A DNA stretch of 9,774 nucleotides from Bacillota bacterium (GCA_012799115.1 JAAZLY010000107.1:1-9774), one strand, 5' to 3'. Counted from the stretch's first letter, positions 1 through 6,836 are shown. The notes: generated by a model not told the origin, from the sequence alone. Program-made: numbers and translations.

Positions 1-58
1 CATAGATCACCGAAACTGGTAAACACTAGAGATGTCAACTTCAAATTGGAGGTCTAGC

Positions 59-1012
59 ATGTTTACCACAAAAGCAACGCCGGTCATTAACATTCGAGAA
101 GCACATAGTCTTTGGGATCTCCTCAACTCCAAGTATCAGATGATGGAAAAAATGCTGATCTATGAGGGGTTTATCCACGATATAGACCTGAAGGCCGCCT
201 TCAAACTGATTCGCCGGCCCATTGAGAAGAACATAAAGATATTGGAAAAGGAGCTGACAACCTACTCCATCCCATCCCCCGATCGCAATCGGGCTGCAGT
301 ACAGTTACAGGGCGAGTCCGATTCGATTACGGATGAACATATCGCCCTGGACATTTTCTTGTACTTCCAGGAACATGTGGAGAATCTCCTCGACGCTTTC
401 TATTCCTGCTTCACGAACGATGGAATCCGAAAAATGGCGATGGGCATGGCTAGCAGAACGATAACTGAGACCAATGTGCTTGTCCATTACCTACGGGCCA
501 AGGGTTGGATGGGAAATCCCCCCATGGCCAAGGCGGCACTCAACGAGAATACCAAGCGAGTTTCCCTGGCTGAAGCAGCGTTTCTCCACGATCATCTCAC
601 CTACCGATATGATACCATGCACCTCACGGAAATCTTCGTGGCAATTGTCCATGATCGCGATTTTCTCTTGGTCCTAGAGATGGGTCTCGACCGCTTAAAC
701 AGACAGATCAAGCTTCTAGAAAAACAGCTCGAGACCTACTTAGTTCCCTTTCCTAAGCGACCCGGCAAATTCACACTCACCCTCAAGAATGTCCGTTTCT
801 TTGATGACGATACCATTTTCCGTACTCTAAACAGCTTTATGCAGGGGGCTGGGGCCAAGCATGCCAAGGCCTTTAAGCAGTCTACTTACAATGACGATAT
901 CCGGGAGTTCTTTAAGAACCTGCTCCTCGAGGAAATGGAGGTCTTCAACGACTTTATCAAGGTGGGTAACACCAAGGGTTGGCTTAACCCAGTCCCAAGA
1001 TATGTTCCGTAA
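59..1012 (+). CDS. Tandem-repeat DUF3231 family protein (317 aa)
   Basis: This is a cytosolic, mainly helical protein of the DUF3231 family, common in spore-forming Firmicutes and often described as ferritin-like; its biochemical role is not established. It contains an internal duplication: residues about 12-155 and 168-313 align. Each half opens with an EA..L segment, has a matching LEKELTTYSIPSP or LEKQLETYLVPFP block (near 62-74 and 220-232), and ends in KGW followed by N and P residues (149-155, 307-313). The two-domain length of about 320 residues is usual for the family. I start at 59 because GGAGG at 48-52 lies 6 bases upstream; an in-frame ATG at 32 has no ribosome binding site and would add nine residues that do not belong to the repeat. 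It stands alone, with its own terminator. No signal peptide or membrane segment is visible. Family assignment is firm; function is unknown. Confidence 0.85.
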   Translation: MFTTKATPVINIREAHSLWDLLNSKYQMMEKMLIYEGFIHDIDLKAAFKLIRRPIEKNIKILEKELTTYSIPSPDRNRAAVQLQGESDSITDEHIALDIFLYFQEHVENLLDAFYSCFTNDGIRKMAMGMASRTITETNVLVHYLRAKGWMGNPPMAKAALNENTKRVSLAEAAFLHDHLTYRYDTMHLTEIFVAIVHDRDFLLVLEMGLDRLNRQIKLLEKQLETYLVPFPKRPGKFTLTLKNVRFFDDDTIFRTLNSFMQGAGAKHAKAFKQSTYNDDIREFFKNLLLEEMEVFNDFIKVGNTKGWLNPVPRYVP

Positions 1013-1038
1013 CAACACAAATAAGCCCGTGATAGCTC

Positions 1039-1071
1039 AAAAGGTCCGGAGACAAATTCTCCGGACCTTTT
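1039..1071. terminator. Bidirectional intrinsic terminator between convergent units
   Basis: A perfect 12-bp inverted repeat has arms at 1041-1052 and 1058-1069 and a 5-base loop (caaat). The GC-rich core is followed by TTTTCTT on the plus strand and by TTTT on the minus strand, because AAAA at 1039-1042 precedes the left arm. It lies between the stop of the DUF3231 gene (1012) and the stop of the convergent sugar kinase gene (1096), so it can end transcription from both sides. Confidence 0.9.
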
Positions 1072-1095
1072 CTTGAGGCTGGTTTGAAGGCTATA

Positions 1096-2124
1096 CTATC
1101 TTTGGATCCGACCTGATTCGTCGCCCTCCATTAAGAGTTCGACTTCCTCAACAGAAACCAAGTTAAAGTCACCATGGATCGTCTGCTTGAGGCAGGAAGC
1201 GGCCGCAGCAAACTCCACCGCATACAAAGGATCTTTGTCAGTCATCAGGGCATAGATTAGCCCGCCGCAAAAGGAATCGCCACCACCTACACGATCGACA
1301 AGATGGATCGAGTACTTACGGGAATCATAAAAGTCCTCACCATCATACAACATGCCTGACCAGTTATTATCGGACGCAGATAAACTCTCCCTCAGGGTGA
1401 TGGCCACCTTCTCAAGACCAAATCGCTTGACCAGCTCACGGGCAACTTCTCGATAGCCCGTTTCATGGAGCTCTCCCTTTTCTACGTCAGAGCTACCGGC
1501 CTTGATGCCAAAGACCTTTTCTGCATCCTCTTCGTTGCTAATGACCACGTCCACATATTCCATCAGTTGACTCATAACACGGTTCGCCTTCTCGGGGGTC
1601 CAAAGTTTCTTACGGTAGTTAAGGTCTACGCTAACCTTCACCTTCATCTCTTTGGCAACTTTGAGCGCTTCAAGAGTGGCCGCGGCGGCGTTATCACTGA
1701 TCGCTGGAGTGATGCCAGTAAAGTGGAACCAAGAAGCGTCTTGGAAGATATGATGCCAATCAAACTCATCTGGCTTGACTTGGGCAATGGACGAACCAGT
1801 CCGATCGTAGATGACCTTGGAGGCTCTTTGCGAGGCACCGTGCTCACAATAGTAGATCCCGAGGCGATCGCCTCCCCGTTTGATGTGTTCCGTTCTTACG
1901 CCGTGAACTCGCAGAGCATTCACAGCACCTTGTCCAATGTCATGGGCTGGGACCTTGCTGACAAAATGGGCTTGCAGTCCAAAATTCGCTAATGATACCG
2001 CTACGTTTGCTTCTCCACCGCCGTACGTGGCATCCAATGATGTGGCTTGAAGAAATCTATAAGAACCAGGGGGAGAAAGGCGAAGCATGATTTCTCCGAA
2101 GGTTACAACCTTTTTGTTTTGCAT
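1096..2124 (-). CDS. kdgK: 2-keto-3-deoxygluconate kinase (PfkB family)
   Basis: It phosphorylates 2-keto-3-deoxygluconate (KDG) with ATP to give KDPG, in the cytosol. The 342-residue chain has PfkB hallmarks: an N-terminal FGEIMLRLSPPG strand, the GGGEANVAVSLANFG substrate-binding segment (about 35-49), and the C-terminal ATP/anion-hole signature DRVGGGDSF (277-285) with D283 as expected catalytic base. The DRVGGGD form instead of DTxGAGD is common in KDG kinases. Y106, R108 and the DLNYRKK block (167-173) sit where KDG kinases contact the sugar acid. The start at 2124 is supported by AAAGGAGAG (minus strand, 2130-2138) about 6 bases upstream. It is the second gene of an operon, 28 bases after the KDPG aldolase, which supplies the next step and argues for KDG rather than fructose or ribose as substrate. 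Without that neighbour it could only be called a PfkB sugar kinase. Confidence 0.9.
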   Translation of the reverse strand: MQNKKVVTFGEIMLRLSPPGSYRFLQATSLDATYGGGEANVAVSLANFGLQAHFVSKVPAHDIGQGAVNALRVHGVRTEHIKRGGDRLGIYYCEHGASQRASKVIYDRTGSSIAQVKPDEFDWHHIFQDASWFHFTGITPAISDNAAAATLEALKVAKEMKVKVSVDLNYRKKLWTPEKANRVMSQLMEYVDVVISNEEDAEKVFGIKAGSSDVEKGELHETGYREVARELVKRFGLEKVAITLRESLSASDNNWSGMLYDGEDFYDSRKYSIHLVDRVGGGDSFCGGLIYALMTDKDPLYAVEFAAAASCLKQTIHGDFNLVSVEEVELLMEGDESGRIQR

Positions 2125-2152
2125 GTTACTCTCCTTTCACTGCGCTTTCTAC

Positions 2153-2800
2153 CTAGTTGCACCGAGCTGCCTGAACTGCCCGAACATAGTCTGAGGCTAG
2201 CCCTGCTAAGGCAGTCCAATCCTTCTCTAGAATCATTTTCTTGTTCACCAGAGCCGAGCCCACACCGACAAAGACAGCCCCGGCCTTAAGGAAGTCCCCG
2301 AGATTCTCCAGATCCACACCTCCTGTGGGTGTGAGTCTTACCTGCGGAAGCGGTCCTCTGACATCCTTTAGGAAGCTTGGACCAAGCTTGGTTGCGGGAA
2401 AGACCTTAACAACATCTGCCCCACACTCCCAGGCAGTTAGAATCTCAGTGGGTGTAAAGGCACCTGGAATCACAATCTTGCCGTAGCGCTTGCAAAGAGC
2501 GATCACTTCTTTGTTCAGAACGGGTGAGACGATGAACTCGGCCCCGGCCAACATCGCCATCCTAGCGGTCTCTGGATCCAAGACGGAACCTGCCCCGATA
2601 ATGGCCCTTCCCTGCAAGACCCGAGCTGCTTTGGAAATCGCTTCGATCGCCCCGGGCGATGTCATGGTAATCTCACAGCCCACGACTCCACCCTTTACGA
2701 GAGCTTCGCAGATCGATACTAGTTCATCGCCATCCTTTGTCCGAATCACCGCCACAATGCCCGAATCGACCAATCTTTGTAGTTGTTCTTCCTTTGTCAT
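2153..2800 (-). CDS. eda: KDPG/KHG aldolase
   Basis: A class I, Schiff-base aldolase of 215 residues, the usual size for this TIM-barrel family. It cleaves 2-keto-3-deoxy-6-phosphogluconate to pyruvate and glyceraldehyde 3-phosphate; many members also act on 4-hydroxy-2-oxoglutarate. Key positions are visible: the general acid/base glutamate E43 in GCEITMTSPGA, the Schiff-base lysine K132 in VVKVFPA, and the phosphate-binding stretch TPTGGV (157-162). The arginine of E. coli Eda (R49, in EVTLR) is a threonine here (T47), as in several Gram-positive and thermophile homologues, so substrate preference may differ. The start at 2800 has GAGGGG (minus strand, 2809-2814) 8 bases upstream. It is promoter-proximal in the operon, followed 28 bases later by the KDG kinase gene. 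No hexuronate isomerase, dehydratase or transporter gene is in view. Confidence 0.93.
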   Translation of the reverse strand: MTKEEQLQRLVDSGIVAVIRTKDGDELVSICEALVKGGVVGCEITMTSPGAIEAISKAARVLQGRAIIGAGSVLDPETARMAMLAGAEFIVSPVLNKEVIALCKRYGKIVIPGAFTPTEILTAWECGADVVKVFPATKLGPSFLKDVRGPLPQVRLTPTGGVDLENLGDFLKAGAVFVGVGSALVNKKMILEKDWTALAGLASDYVRAVQAARCN

Positions 2801-2825
2801 TGTCCATACCCCTCGGTCTATTTTT

Positions 2826-2848
2826 GCCCTCCTACTAGAATCGAGGGC
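2826..2848. repeat. Inverted repeat in the aldolase leader
   Basis: GCCCTC (2826-2831) and GAGGGC (2843-2848) form a 6-bp stem, 7 bp with the flanking T2825-A2849 pair, around an 11-base loop. It lies just upstream of the aldolase ribosome binding site (2809-2814). There is no T-run after it on the minus strand, so it is not a terminator for the leftward transcript. It could be an operator or a leader hairpin; nothing in the window identifies a binding protein. Confidence 0.4.
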
Positions 2849-2857
2849 ACCTATCCT

Positions 2858-2899
2858 CTTGGTGTTTGTATTCCAAGCACATGCCTAAATCCCTGCCAA
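2858..2899 (-). promoter_or_regulatory. Candidate promoter and operator of the aldolase-kinase operon
   Basis: On the minus strand, TTGGCA (2894-2899; five of six -35 consensus bases) is followed after 18 bases by TGGAAT (2870-2875; four of six -10 bases). An inverted repeat CTTGG (2858-2862) and CCAAG (2873-2877), ten bases apart, overlaps the -10 and the expected start of transcription, which is where a repressor would bind. The -10 match is only moderate and no regulator of the sugar-acid type (GntR, IclR, LacI) is encoded nearby, so this is a prediction from position and sequence only. Confidence 0.35.
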
Positions 2900-2921
2900 A
2901 CTTGCATCGTTGGGATTCTTC

Positions 2922-2950
2922 TTGACACATCTTTGTACAAACTATATTAT
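2922..2950 (+). promoter_or_regulatory. Sigma-A promoter of the marR-ftsH operon
   Basis: A perfect -35 hexamer TTGACA (2922-2927) is followed by a 17-base spacer and a -10 of TATTAT (2945-2950), five of six consensus bases. A consensus TATAAT also occurs at 2952-2957 but its spacing of 24 bases is wrong. Transcription would start near 2957, leaving a leader of about 50 bases before the regulator's start codon at 3009. This is the clearest promoter in the window and should be strong when not repressed. Confidence 0.75.
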
Positions 2951-2958
2951 ATATAATA
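2945..2958. promoter_or_regulatory. Palindrome over the -10 box, probable MarR operator
   Basis: TATTATATATAATA is a perfect 14-base palindrome that contains the -10 hexamer. MarR-family dimers usually bind AT-rich palindromes of about this size and often repress their own promoters by covering the -10 or -35. The next gene encodes a MarR protein, so autorepression is the natural reading. Simple AT richness can create such symmetry by chance, so the assignment remains an inference. A shorter palindrome, TTGTACAA (2933-2940), lies in the spacer. Confidence 0.5.
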
Positions 2959-3008
2959 GATAAACAATCGCGATATATCATTCCATATACATGTTTGAGG
3001 AGGTACGT

Positions 3009-3455
3009 ATGGACATTATTGAATTTAACTATCGTATTCGAGATCTAATTCGCTCCATCTCTCAAGGATTGAACCAGACCCTACGGGTCATCATCGACAG
3101 CTATGGGGTCACCATGGTACAAATGCAGGTTCTAGTGGAGCTGGATCGATGCGAGATCTGCACCATTGGCGACTTGGCTGATGCCATAGGTTCGGCACCA
3201 GGTAACGCTTCAGCCATGTGCAAGACACTAGAAAAGAAGAAGCTGGTGACACGCACCCGTAATCCCGAGGACGAACGAATCGTCTTTGTCTCCCTTACAG
3301 AACAAGGTAGTGATTTGCTGCGGGGAATTGAAGAAGAGCTAGCAGCAAGCTGTAATCCTTTGCTTGCAGAGTATTCTGATGCTGACTTTGAAGTAATTAT
3401 CAATGGAATGAGCAAACTACAAGACGTTGTAAACCGTTTGCAGTCGAGGAGGTAA
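3009..3455 (+). CDS. MarR-family transcriptional regulator with CxxC motif
   Basis: A 148-residue winged-helix DNA-binding protein, typical MarR length, expected to act as a dimer. N-terminal helix residues about 3-30 and C-terminal helices 100-146 form the dimer region. The winged helix covers about 36-98: the recognition-helix region is IGDLADAIGSAPGNASAMCKTLEKKKLV, written here as positions 53-80, and the wing carries the family-typical NPEDERIVFVSLTEQG (85-100). It has four cysteines, C48 and C51 as a CxxC pair just before the helix-turn-helix, plus C71 and C115; a thiol or metal switch is possible but unproven. I start at 3009 because GGAGG (2999-3003) is 5 bases upstream; an in-frame ATG at 2991 would place that site inside the coding region. 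The gene is followed after 4 bases by ftsH, whose ribosome binding site lies within its last codons. Confidence 0.9.
   Translation: MDIIEFNYRIRDLIRSISQGLNQTLRVIIDSYGVTMVQMQVLVELDRCEICTIGDLADAIGSAPGNASAMCKTLEKKKLVTRTRNPEDERIVFVSLTEQGSDLLRGIEEELAASCNPLLAEYSDADFEVIINGMSKLQDVVNRLQSRR
3446..3453 (+). promoter_or_regulatory. ftsH ribosome binding site inside the end of the marR gene
   Basis: GAGGAGGT at 3446-3453 covers the last two arginine codons and the first stop-codon base of the regulator gene, 6 bases before the ftsH ATG. This arrangement favours translational coupling: ribosomes ending on the regulator can reinitiate on ftsH. Confidence 0.8.
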
Positions 3456-3459
3456 GTAT

Positions 3460-5286
3460 ATGGGAGTACCAAAAAAACCAACGAAGAAGCCCCTTGTTTT
3501 CTATTACTTGATTACCCTGGCCATATTGTTCTTGATTAATGCCTTTGTATTACCGATGTTCATGAATAACTCGATTACGGAAGTAGACTACAGTGTTTTT
3601 CTGGAAGCCCTCCAGGAAGAGCGAATCAGTCAAGTGGAAATGAGTGATGATGGACAGCAAATCTACTATGTGGCTCAAGACAGGCATGGACAGACCCAGC
3701 ATTATGTCACAGTGGCCATGCCAGATCCAAACCTGTTGGATCGTCTGCTGCGTTCCGAGGCGAATATCCAGTTTTCTAGGATCAAGCCACAGAAGGTCTC
3801 CCCACTCCTGACCTATTTGTTTAGCCTCTTTGTACCTGTTTTGGTGATATTCGGCCTAGGGCGCGTGTTCTCCAAACAGCTCCAACAGCGCATGGGAAAC
3901 ACCATGTCCTTTGGCAAGAGTAATGCCAAGATCTATGTGGAGGCCCAAACTGGTAAGACTTTTGCTGATGTAGCGGGACAAGAGGAAGCGAAGGAAGCGC
4001 TAACCGAGATTGTTGATTTTCTCCACAACCCCGATAAATACGCACGCATCGGTGCGACTCTGCCCAAGGGTGCACTCCTTGTTGGGCCACCTGGAACTGG
4101 CAAGACCCTTCTGGCGCAAGCTGTCGCAGGTGAAGCGGAAGTCCCCTTCTTTTCCATATCCGGCTCTGAATTTGTGGAAATGTTCGTCGGTATGGGCGCG
4201 GCTAAGGTGCGGGATCTGTTTAAGCAGGCCGATGAAAAGGCCCCCTGCATCGTCTTCATTGACGAGATTGATACCATCGGCAAGAAACGCGGGGACGGCG
4301 GGATTTCTGGCAATGATGAAAGGGAACAAACCCTCAATCAATTGCTAACAGAGATGGATGGCTTTGACAGCCGCAAGGGGGTCGTAATCCTGGCTGCAAC
4401 AAATCGACCAGAATCCCTCGACCCTGCCCTACTCAGACCCGGCCGGTTCGACAGGCGCATTCCCGTAGAGCTACCGGATCTAAACGGGCGGACAGCAATC
4501 CTAGAAGTACATGCCGCCAAGATTGCCATGGAAAAAGATGTCGACTTTGAGGCGATCGCCCGGGCCACTGCCGGAACGTCTGGCGCTGACCTAGCCAATA
4601 TTGTCAATGAGGCAGCCCTGCGAGCTGTCCGCATGGGCAAAGATCGCGTTCAGCAGTCTGATCTCGAAGAAAGCGTCGAAGTGATTATTGCAGGCTATGA
4701 ACGGAAGAATGCAACGATCTCGCCCAAGGAAAAGGAGATTATCGCCTATCACGAGATTGGTCACGCACTCGTAGCAGCCAAACAGACAAACTCGGCTCCC
4801 GTGACCAAAATAACCATTATTCCCCGGACCTCAGGGGCATTAGGCTACACCATGCAAGTGGAGCAAGATGAGCGCCATCTGATGAGCAAAGAAGACGCTA
4901 TGAACCGAATCTCAACGCTGACAGGTGGCCGCGCCGCAGAAGAACTCATCTTCAACCTTGCCACTACAGGGGCCGCCAACGATATTGAGCAGGCAACCAA
5001 CCTGGCAAGGGCTATGGTCACCCGCTACGGAATGAGCGAGCAATTTGGCATGGTGGCCTTCGAGACACTCTCCAATCCCTATCTTGGAGGCGACAGTATT
5101 CGCAACTGCTCTGGCGAAACCTCTGCTGCCATTGATCGAGAAGTGATTCGAATTGTGAAACAGGGGCACGAAAGGGCCATCAATATCCTCAAAGACAATG
5201 TAGATAAACTCCATGAACTGTCCCGGGCCCTTCTTAAGAAGGAGACTCTAACAGGTCAAGAGTTTATGGAAATCTTGAACGCATAG
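3460..5286 (+). CDS. ftsH: ATP-dependent zinc metalloprotease FtsH
   Basis: A membrane-anchored AAA+ protease that forms hexamers, extracts and degrades misassembled membrane proteins and some soluble regulators. Of 608 residues, 12-35 form membrane segment 1, about 36-112 the extracytoplasmic domain, and 113-134 segment 2. The AAA module follows: Walker A GPPGTGKT (209-216), pore loop FVGMG (242-246), Walker B IVFIDEID (264-271), and a second region of homology TNRPESLDPALLRPGRFDRR (314-333) with arginine fingers R326 and R329. The M41 peptidase domain has zinc site HEIGH (431-435) and third ligand D508. All catalytic residues are intact. The C-terminal tail is shorter than in E. coli (644) or B. 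subtilis (637). Its place directly behind a MarR gene, away from tilS and hpt, suggests an additional, conditionally expressed copy rather than the housekeeping one; that is inference. No clear terminator follows. Confidence 0.97.
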   Translation: MGVPKKPTKKPLVFYYLITLAILFLINAFVLPMFMNNSITEVDYSVFLEALQEERISQVEMSDDGQQIYYVAQDRHGQTQHYVTVAMPDPNLLDRLLRSEANIQFSRIKPQKVSPLLTYLFSLFVPVLVIFGLGRVFSKQLQQRMGNTMSFGKSNAKIYVEAQTGKTFADVAGQEEAKEALTEIVDFLHNPDKYARIGATLPKGALLVGPPGTGKTLLAQAVAGEAEVPFFSISGSEFVEMFVGMGAAKVRDLFKQADEKAPCIVFIDEIDTIGKKRGDGGISGNDEREQTLNQLLTEMDGFDSRKGVVILAATNRPESLDPALLRPGRFDRRIPVELPDLNGRTAILEVHAAKIAMEKDVDFEAIARATAGTSGADLANIVNEAALRAVRMGKDRVQQSDLEESVEVIIAGYERKNATISPKEKEIIAYHEIGHALVAAKQTNSAPVTKITIIPRTSGALGYTMQVEQDERHLMSKEDAMNRISTLTGGRAAEELIFNLATTGAANDIEQATNLARAMVTRYGMSEQFGMVAFETLSNPYLGGDSIRNCSGETSAAIDREVIRIVKQGHERAINILKDNVDKLHELSRALLKKETLTGQEFMEILNA

Positions 5287-5397
5287 TCTGCACCAAGGCA
5301 CCCTTCACCGACGTTTTAGATAAACGTGCAAGATTGGAGGGAGAACTGGCAGCAATCTGGAATACACTACACATCCTAGATGCAAAGGAGGCTCCGT

Positions 5398-6255
5398 ATG
5401 AAATTTCATAAAGAGTCAGCAACCTATGCTGAACGTATCCAGCTTAGAGTGGCAAATCTTGAAAGGGCACTCCGCTTTTATCAAGATGCCTTAGGTTTTA
5501 AGATCTTTGAACAAGACCAATCCAGGGCAAAGCTCAGTGCAGATGGGCAGAATACCATACTGTCCCTAGTGCAACCGGCTGATGTCATACCCAAACAAGA
5601 AAGGCGAGCAGGACTCTACCATTTTGCCATTCTCCTGCCTGAACGCTCGGACCTAGCCCGCCTGGTTCATAACCTAGTAAGGCAAGGTATACGCTTTGGT
5701 TCTGCTGATCATCTCGTCAGTGAAGCCATCTATTTTGAAGATCCCGATGGAAACGGTATTGAGGTTTATTCTGATACCGATCCAACCACCTGGGTTTGGA
5801 ACCCAGATGGCGTCGAAATGGCCACTATACCTTTAGACTTTGACGATCTATTGAAGGACGCAGCGGATACTAGCGAGACCTTTAAGTTGCCGGCAAAAAC
5901 CATTATCGGCCACATTCATTTGCATGTATCCTATCTTGACGAAGCAGAGAAGTTCTACACAGAAGGCCTGGGCTTTGAGATCGCCACGCGGTTTCGAGAT
6001 AGCGCCCTCTTCCTTTCCACAAGTAAGTATCACCATCACATTGCCCTGAACATCTGGAACGGGGTAGGGGCACCGCCCACACCAGAAAACAGTGTAGGTC
6101 TGGATTTCTTTACACTGGTGTTCCCCGATGAAACGTCTCGAAACGGAGCCATCAGCAGACTACAGAGCCTTGGCGCTTCGTTTCAACATGAAGGCGAGAG
6201 GATCATGGTCAGCGATCCATCGGGCAACCACATCGAACTGGGGGTGCGCCTATGA
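5398..6255 (+). CDS. CatE-like VOC family protein, probable extradiol dioxygenase or glyoxalase-type enzyme
   Basis: Two vicinal-oxygen-chelate (VOC) modules in 285 residues, about 11-125 and 170-284, in the layout and length of Bacillus subtilis CatE, annotated catechol 2,3-dioxygenase. Shared features recalled from that family include GLYHFAILLP (72-81), VSEAIYFEDPDGNGIEVY (107-124), IIGHIHLHV (169-177) and HHHIALNIWN (212-221). The likely metal ligands lie in the C-terminal module: H172, H213 (or a neighbouring histidine of the HHH run) and E280 in GNHIEL. The N-terminal module keeps E122 but has a glutamine (Q15) at the first histidine position, so it is probably structural. I start at 5398 because AAAGGAGG (5384-5391) is 6 bases upstream; the in-frame ATG at 5380 precedes that site. 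Its stop overlaps the next gene by ATGA. Actual substrate cannot be read from the sequence; thiol- or quinone-linked substrates are equally possible. Confidence 0.85.
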   Translation: MKFHKESATYAERIQLRVANLERALRFYQDALGFKIFEQDQSRAKLSADGQNTILSLVQPADVIPKQERRAGLYHFAILLPERSDLARLVHNLVRQGIRFGSADHLVSEAIYFEDPDGNGIEVYSDTDPTTWVWNPDGVEMATIPLDFDDLLKDAADTSETFKLPAKTIIGHIHLHVSYLDEAEKFYTEGLGFEIATRFRDSALFLSTSKYHHHIALNIWNGVGAPPTPENSVGLDFFTLVFPDETSRNGAISRLQSLGASFQHEGERIMVSDPSGNHIELGVRL

Positions 6256-6821
6256 AGCCAACCAGAGAAGAGGCGTGGCAAATTCTCGGGGAGTATACCA
6301 AGTCTGAGGCGTTGGTCCAGCATGCTCTAGCGGTAGAAGGGGTCATGCGCCATTTCGCAACTCTTGAGGGAGAGGATGCTGACGAATGGGGTGTCATTGG
6401 ACTTCTCCACGACCTTGACTACGAACAATACCCTGATCAGCATTGCCACAAGACGGCAGAGATCCTGGAGGAAAGAGGTGTGGTTCCAGCCTACATTCGG
6501 GCGATTTGCAGTCATGGCTACGGTATCTGCACCGATATCGAGCCCCAGAGTAGGTTGGAAAAGACGCTGTACACCATCGACGAACTCACAGGCTTGATTC
6601 ACGCCGTGTGTCTGATGCGCCCGTCGAGAAGTGTATTAGATCTAGAAGTTAAATCGGTCAAGAAGAAGTTCAAGCAAGCGAGCTTTGCCTCTGGTGTTAA
6701 CCGGGAGGTTATCATCCAGGGCTGCGCCATGCTTGGGCGGGATTTAGATGATGTAGTTTCTGAAACGATTGCAGGTATGCGTCAAGTAGCCTCAGCAATC
6801 GGTTTGCAGGGTACACTATAG
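6252..6821 (+). CDS. HD-superfamily predicted hydrolase (COG2316-like)
   Basis: A cytosolic 189-residue protein of the HD metal-dependent phosphohydrolase superfamily. The metal-binding residues are in place: H24, the HD pair H53-D54 in GLLHDLDYE, H88 in ICSHGYG, and D110 in the helix TIDELTGLI. The later block RPSRSVLDLEVKSVKKKFK (about 123-141) with the following FASGVNRE matches what I recall of the COG2316 predicted hydrolases, a widespread group of unknown substrate. The start codon overlaps the stop of the VOC gene (ATGA), with a G-rich ribosome binding site at 6240-6245, so the two are translationally coupled and probably work on related metabolites. A hairpin follows 17 bases after the stop. 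No membrane segment is seen. A phosphomonoesterase or phosphodiesterase role on a nucleotide or small phosphoester is the usual expectation for the fold, but no more specific function can be given. Confidence 0.85.
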   Translation: MKPTREEAWQILGEYTKSEALVQHALAVEGVMRHFATLEGEDADEWGVIGLLHDLDYEQYPDQHCHKTAEILEERGVVPAYIRAICSHGYGICTDIEPQSRLEKTLYTIDELTGLIHAVCLMRPSRSVLDLEVKSVKKKFKQASFASGVNREVIIQGCAMLGRDLDDVVSETIAGMRQVASAIGLQGTL

Positions 6822-6836
6822 TTTTTTGACTATCTC

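Noticed and set aside
1..58. CATAGATC at 1-8 as a sporulation-sigma -10 box
   Set aside because: No -35 is visible because it would lie outside the window, and the last base does not fit the CATAnnnT pattern.
1465..1992. 175-codon open frame on the plus strand
   Set aside because: It lies wholly antisense to the KDG kinase gene, which has full family motifs, and its translation resembles no family I know.
3101..3481. 126-codon open frame on the minus strand
   Set aside because: It is antisense to the MarR gene and the start of ftsH and is low-complexity in serine; a frame shadow.
3933..4341. Several overlapping open frames on both strands of about 110-135 codons
   Set aside because: All overlap the AAA+ core of ftsH, where every catalytic motif is intact in the main frame.
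5311..5327. Hairpin ACGTTT/AAACGT after ftsH
   Set aside because: Only six mostly A-T pairs with no following T-run, so not a credible terminator; ftsH may read through into the VOC-HD genes.
5346..5411. Possible 21-codon leader ORF starting with CTG after GGAGG at 5336-5340
   Set aside because: CTG is a rare start, the peptide shows no attenuator-like codon run, and it overlaps the next gene's start out of frame. The GGAGG may be a chance match.
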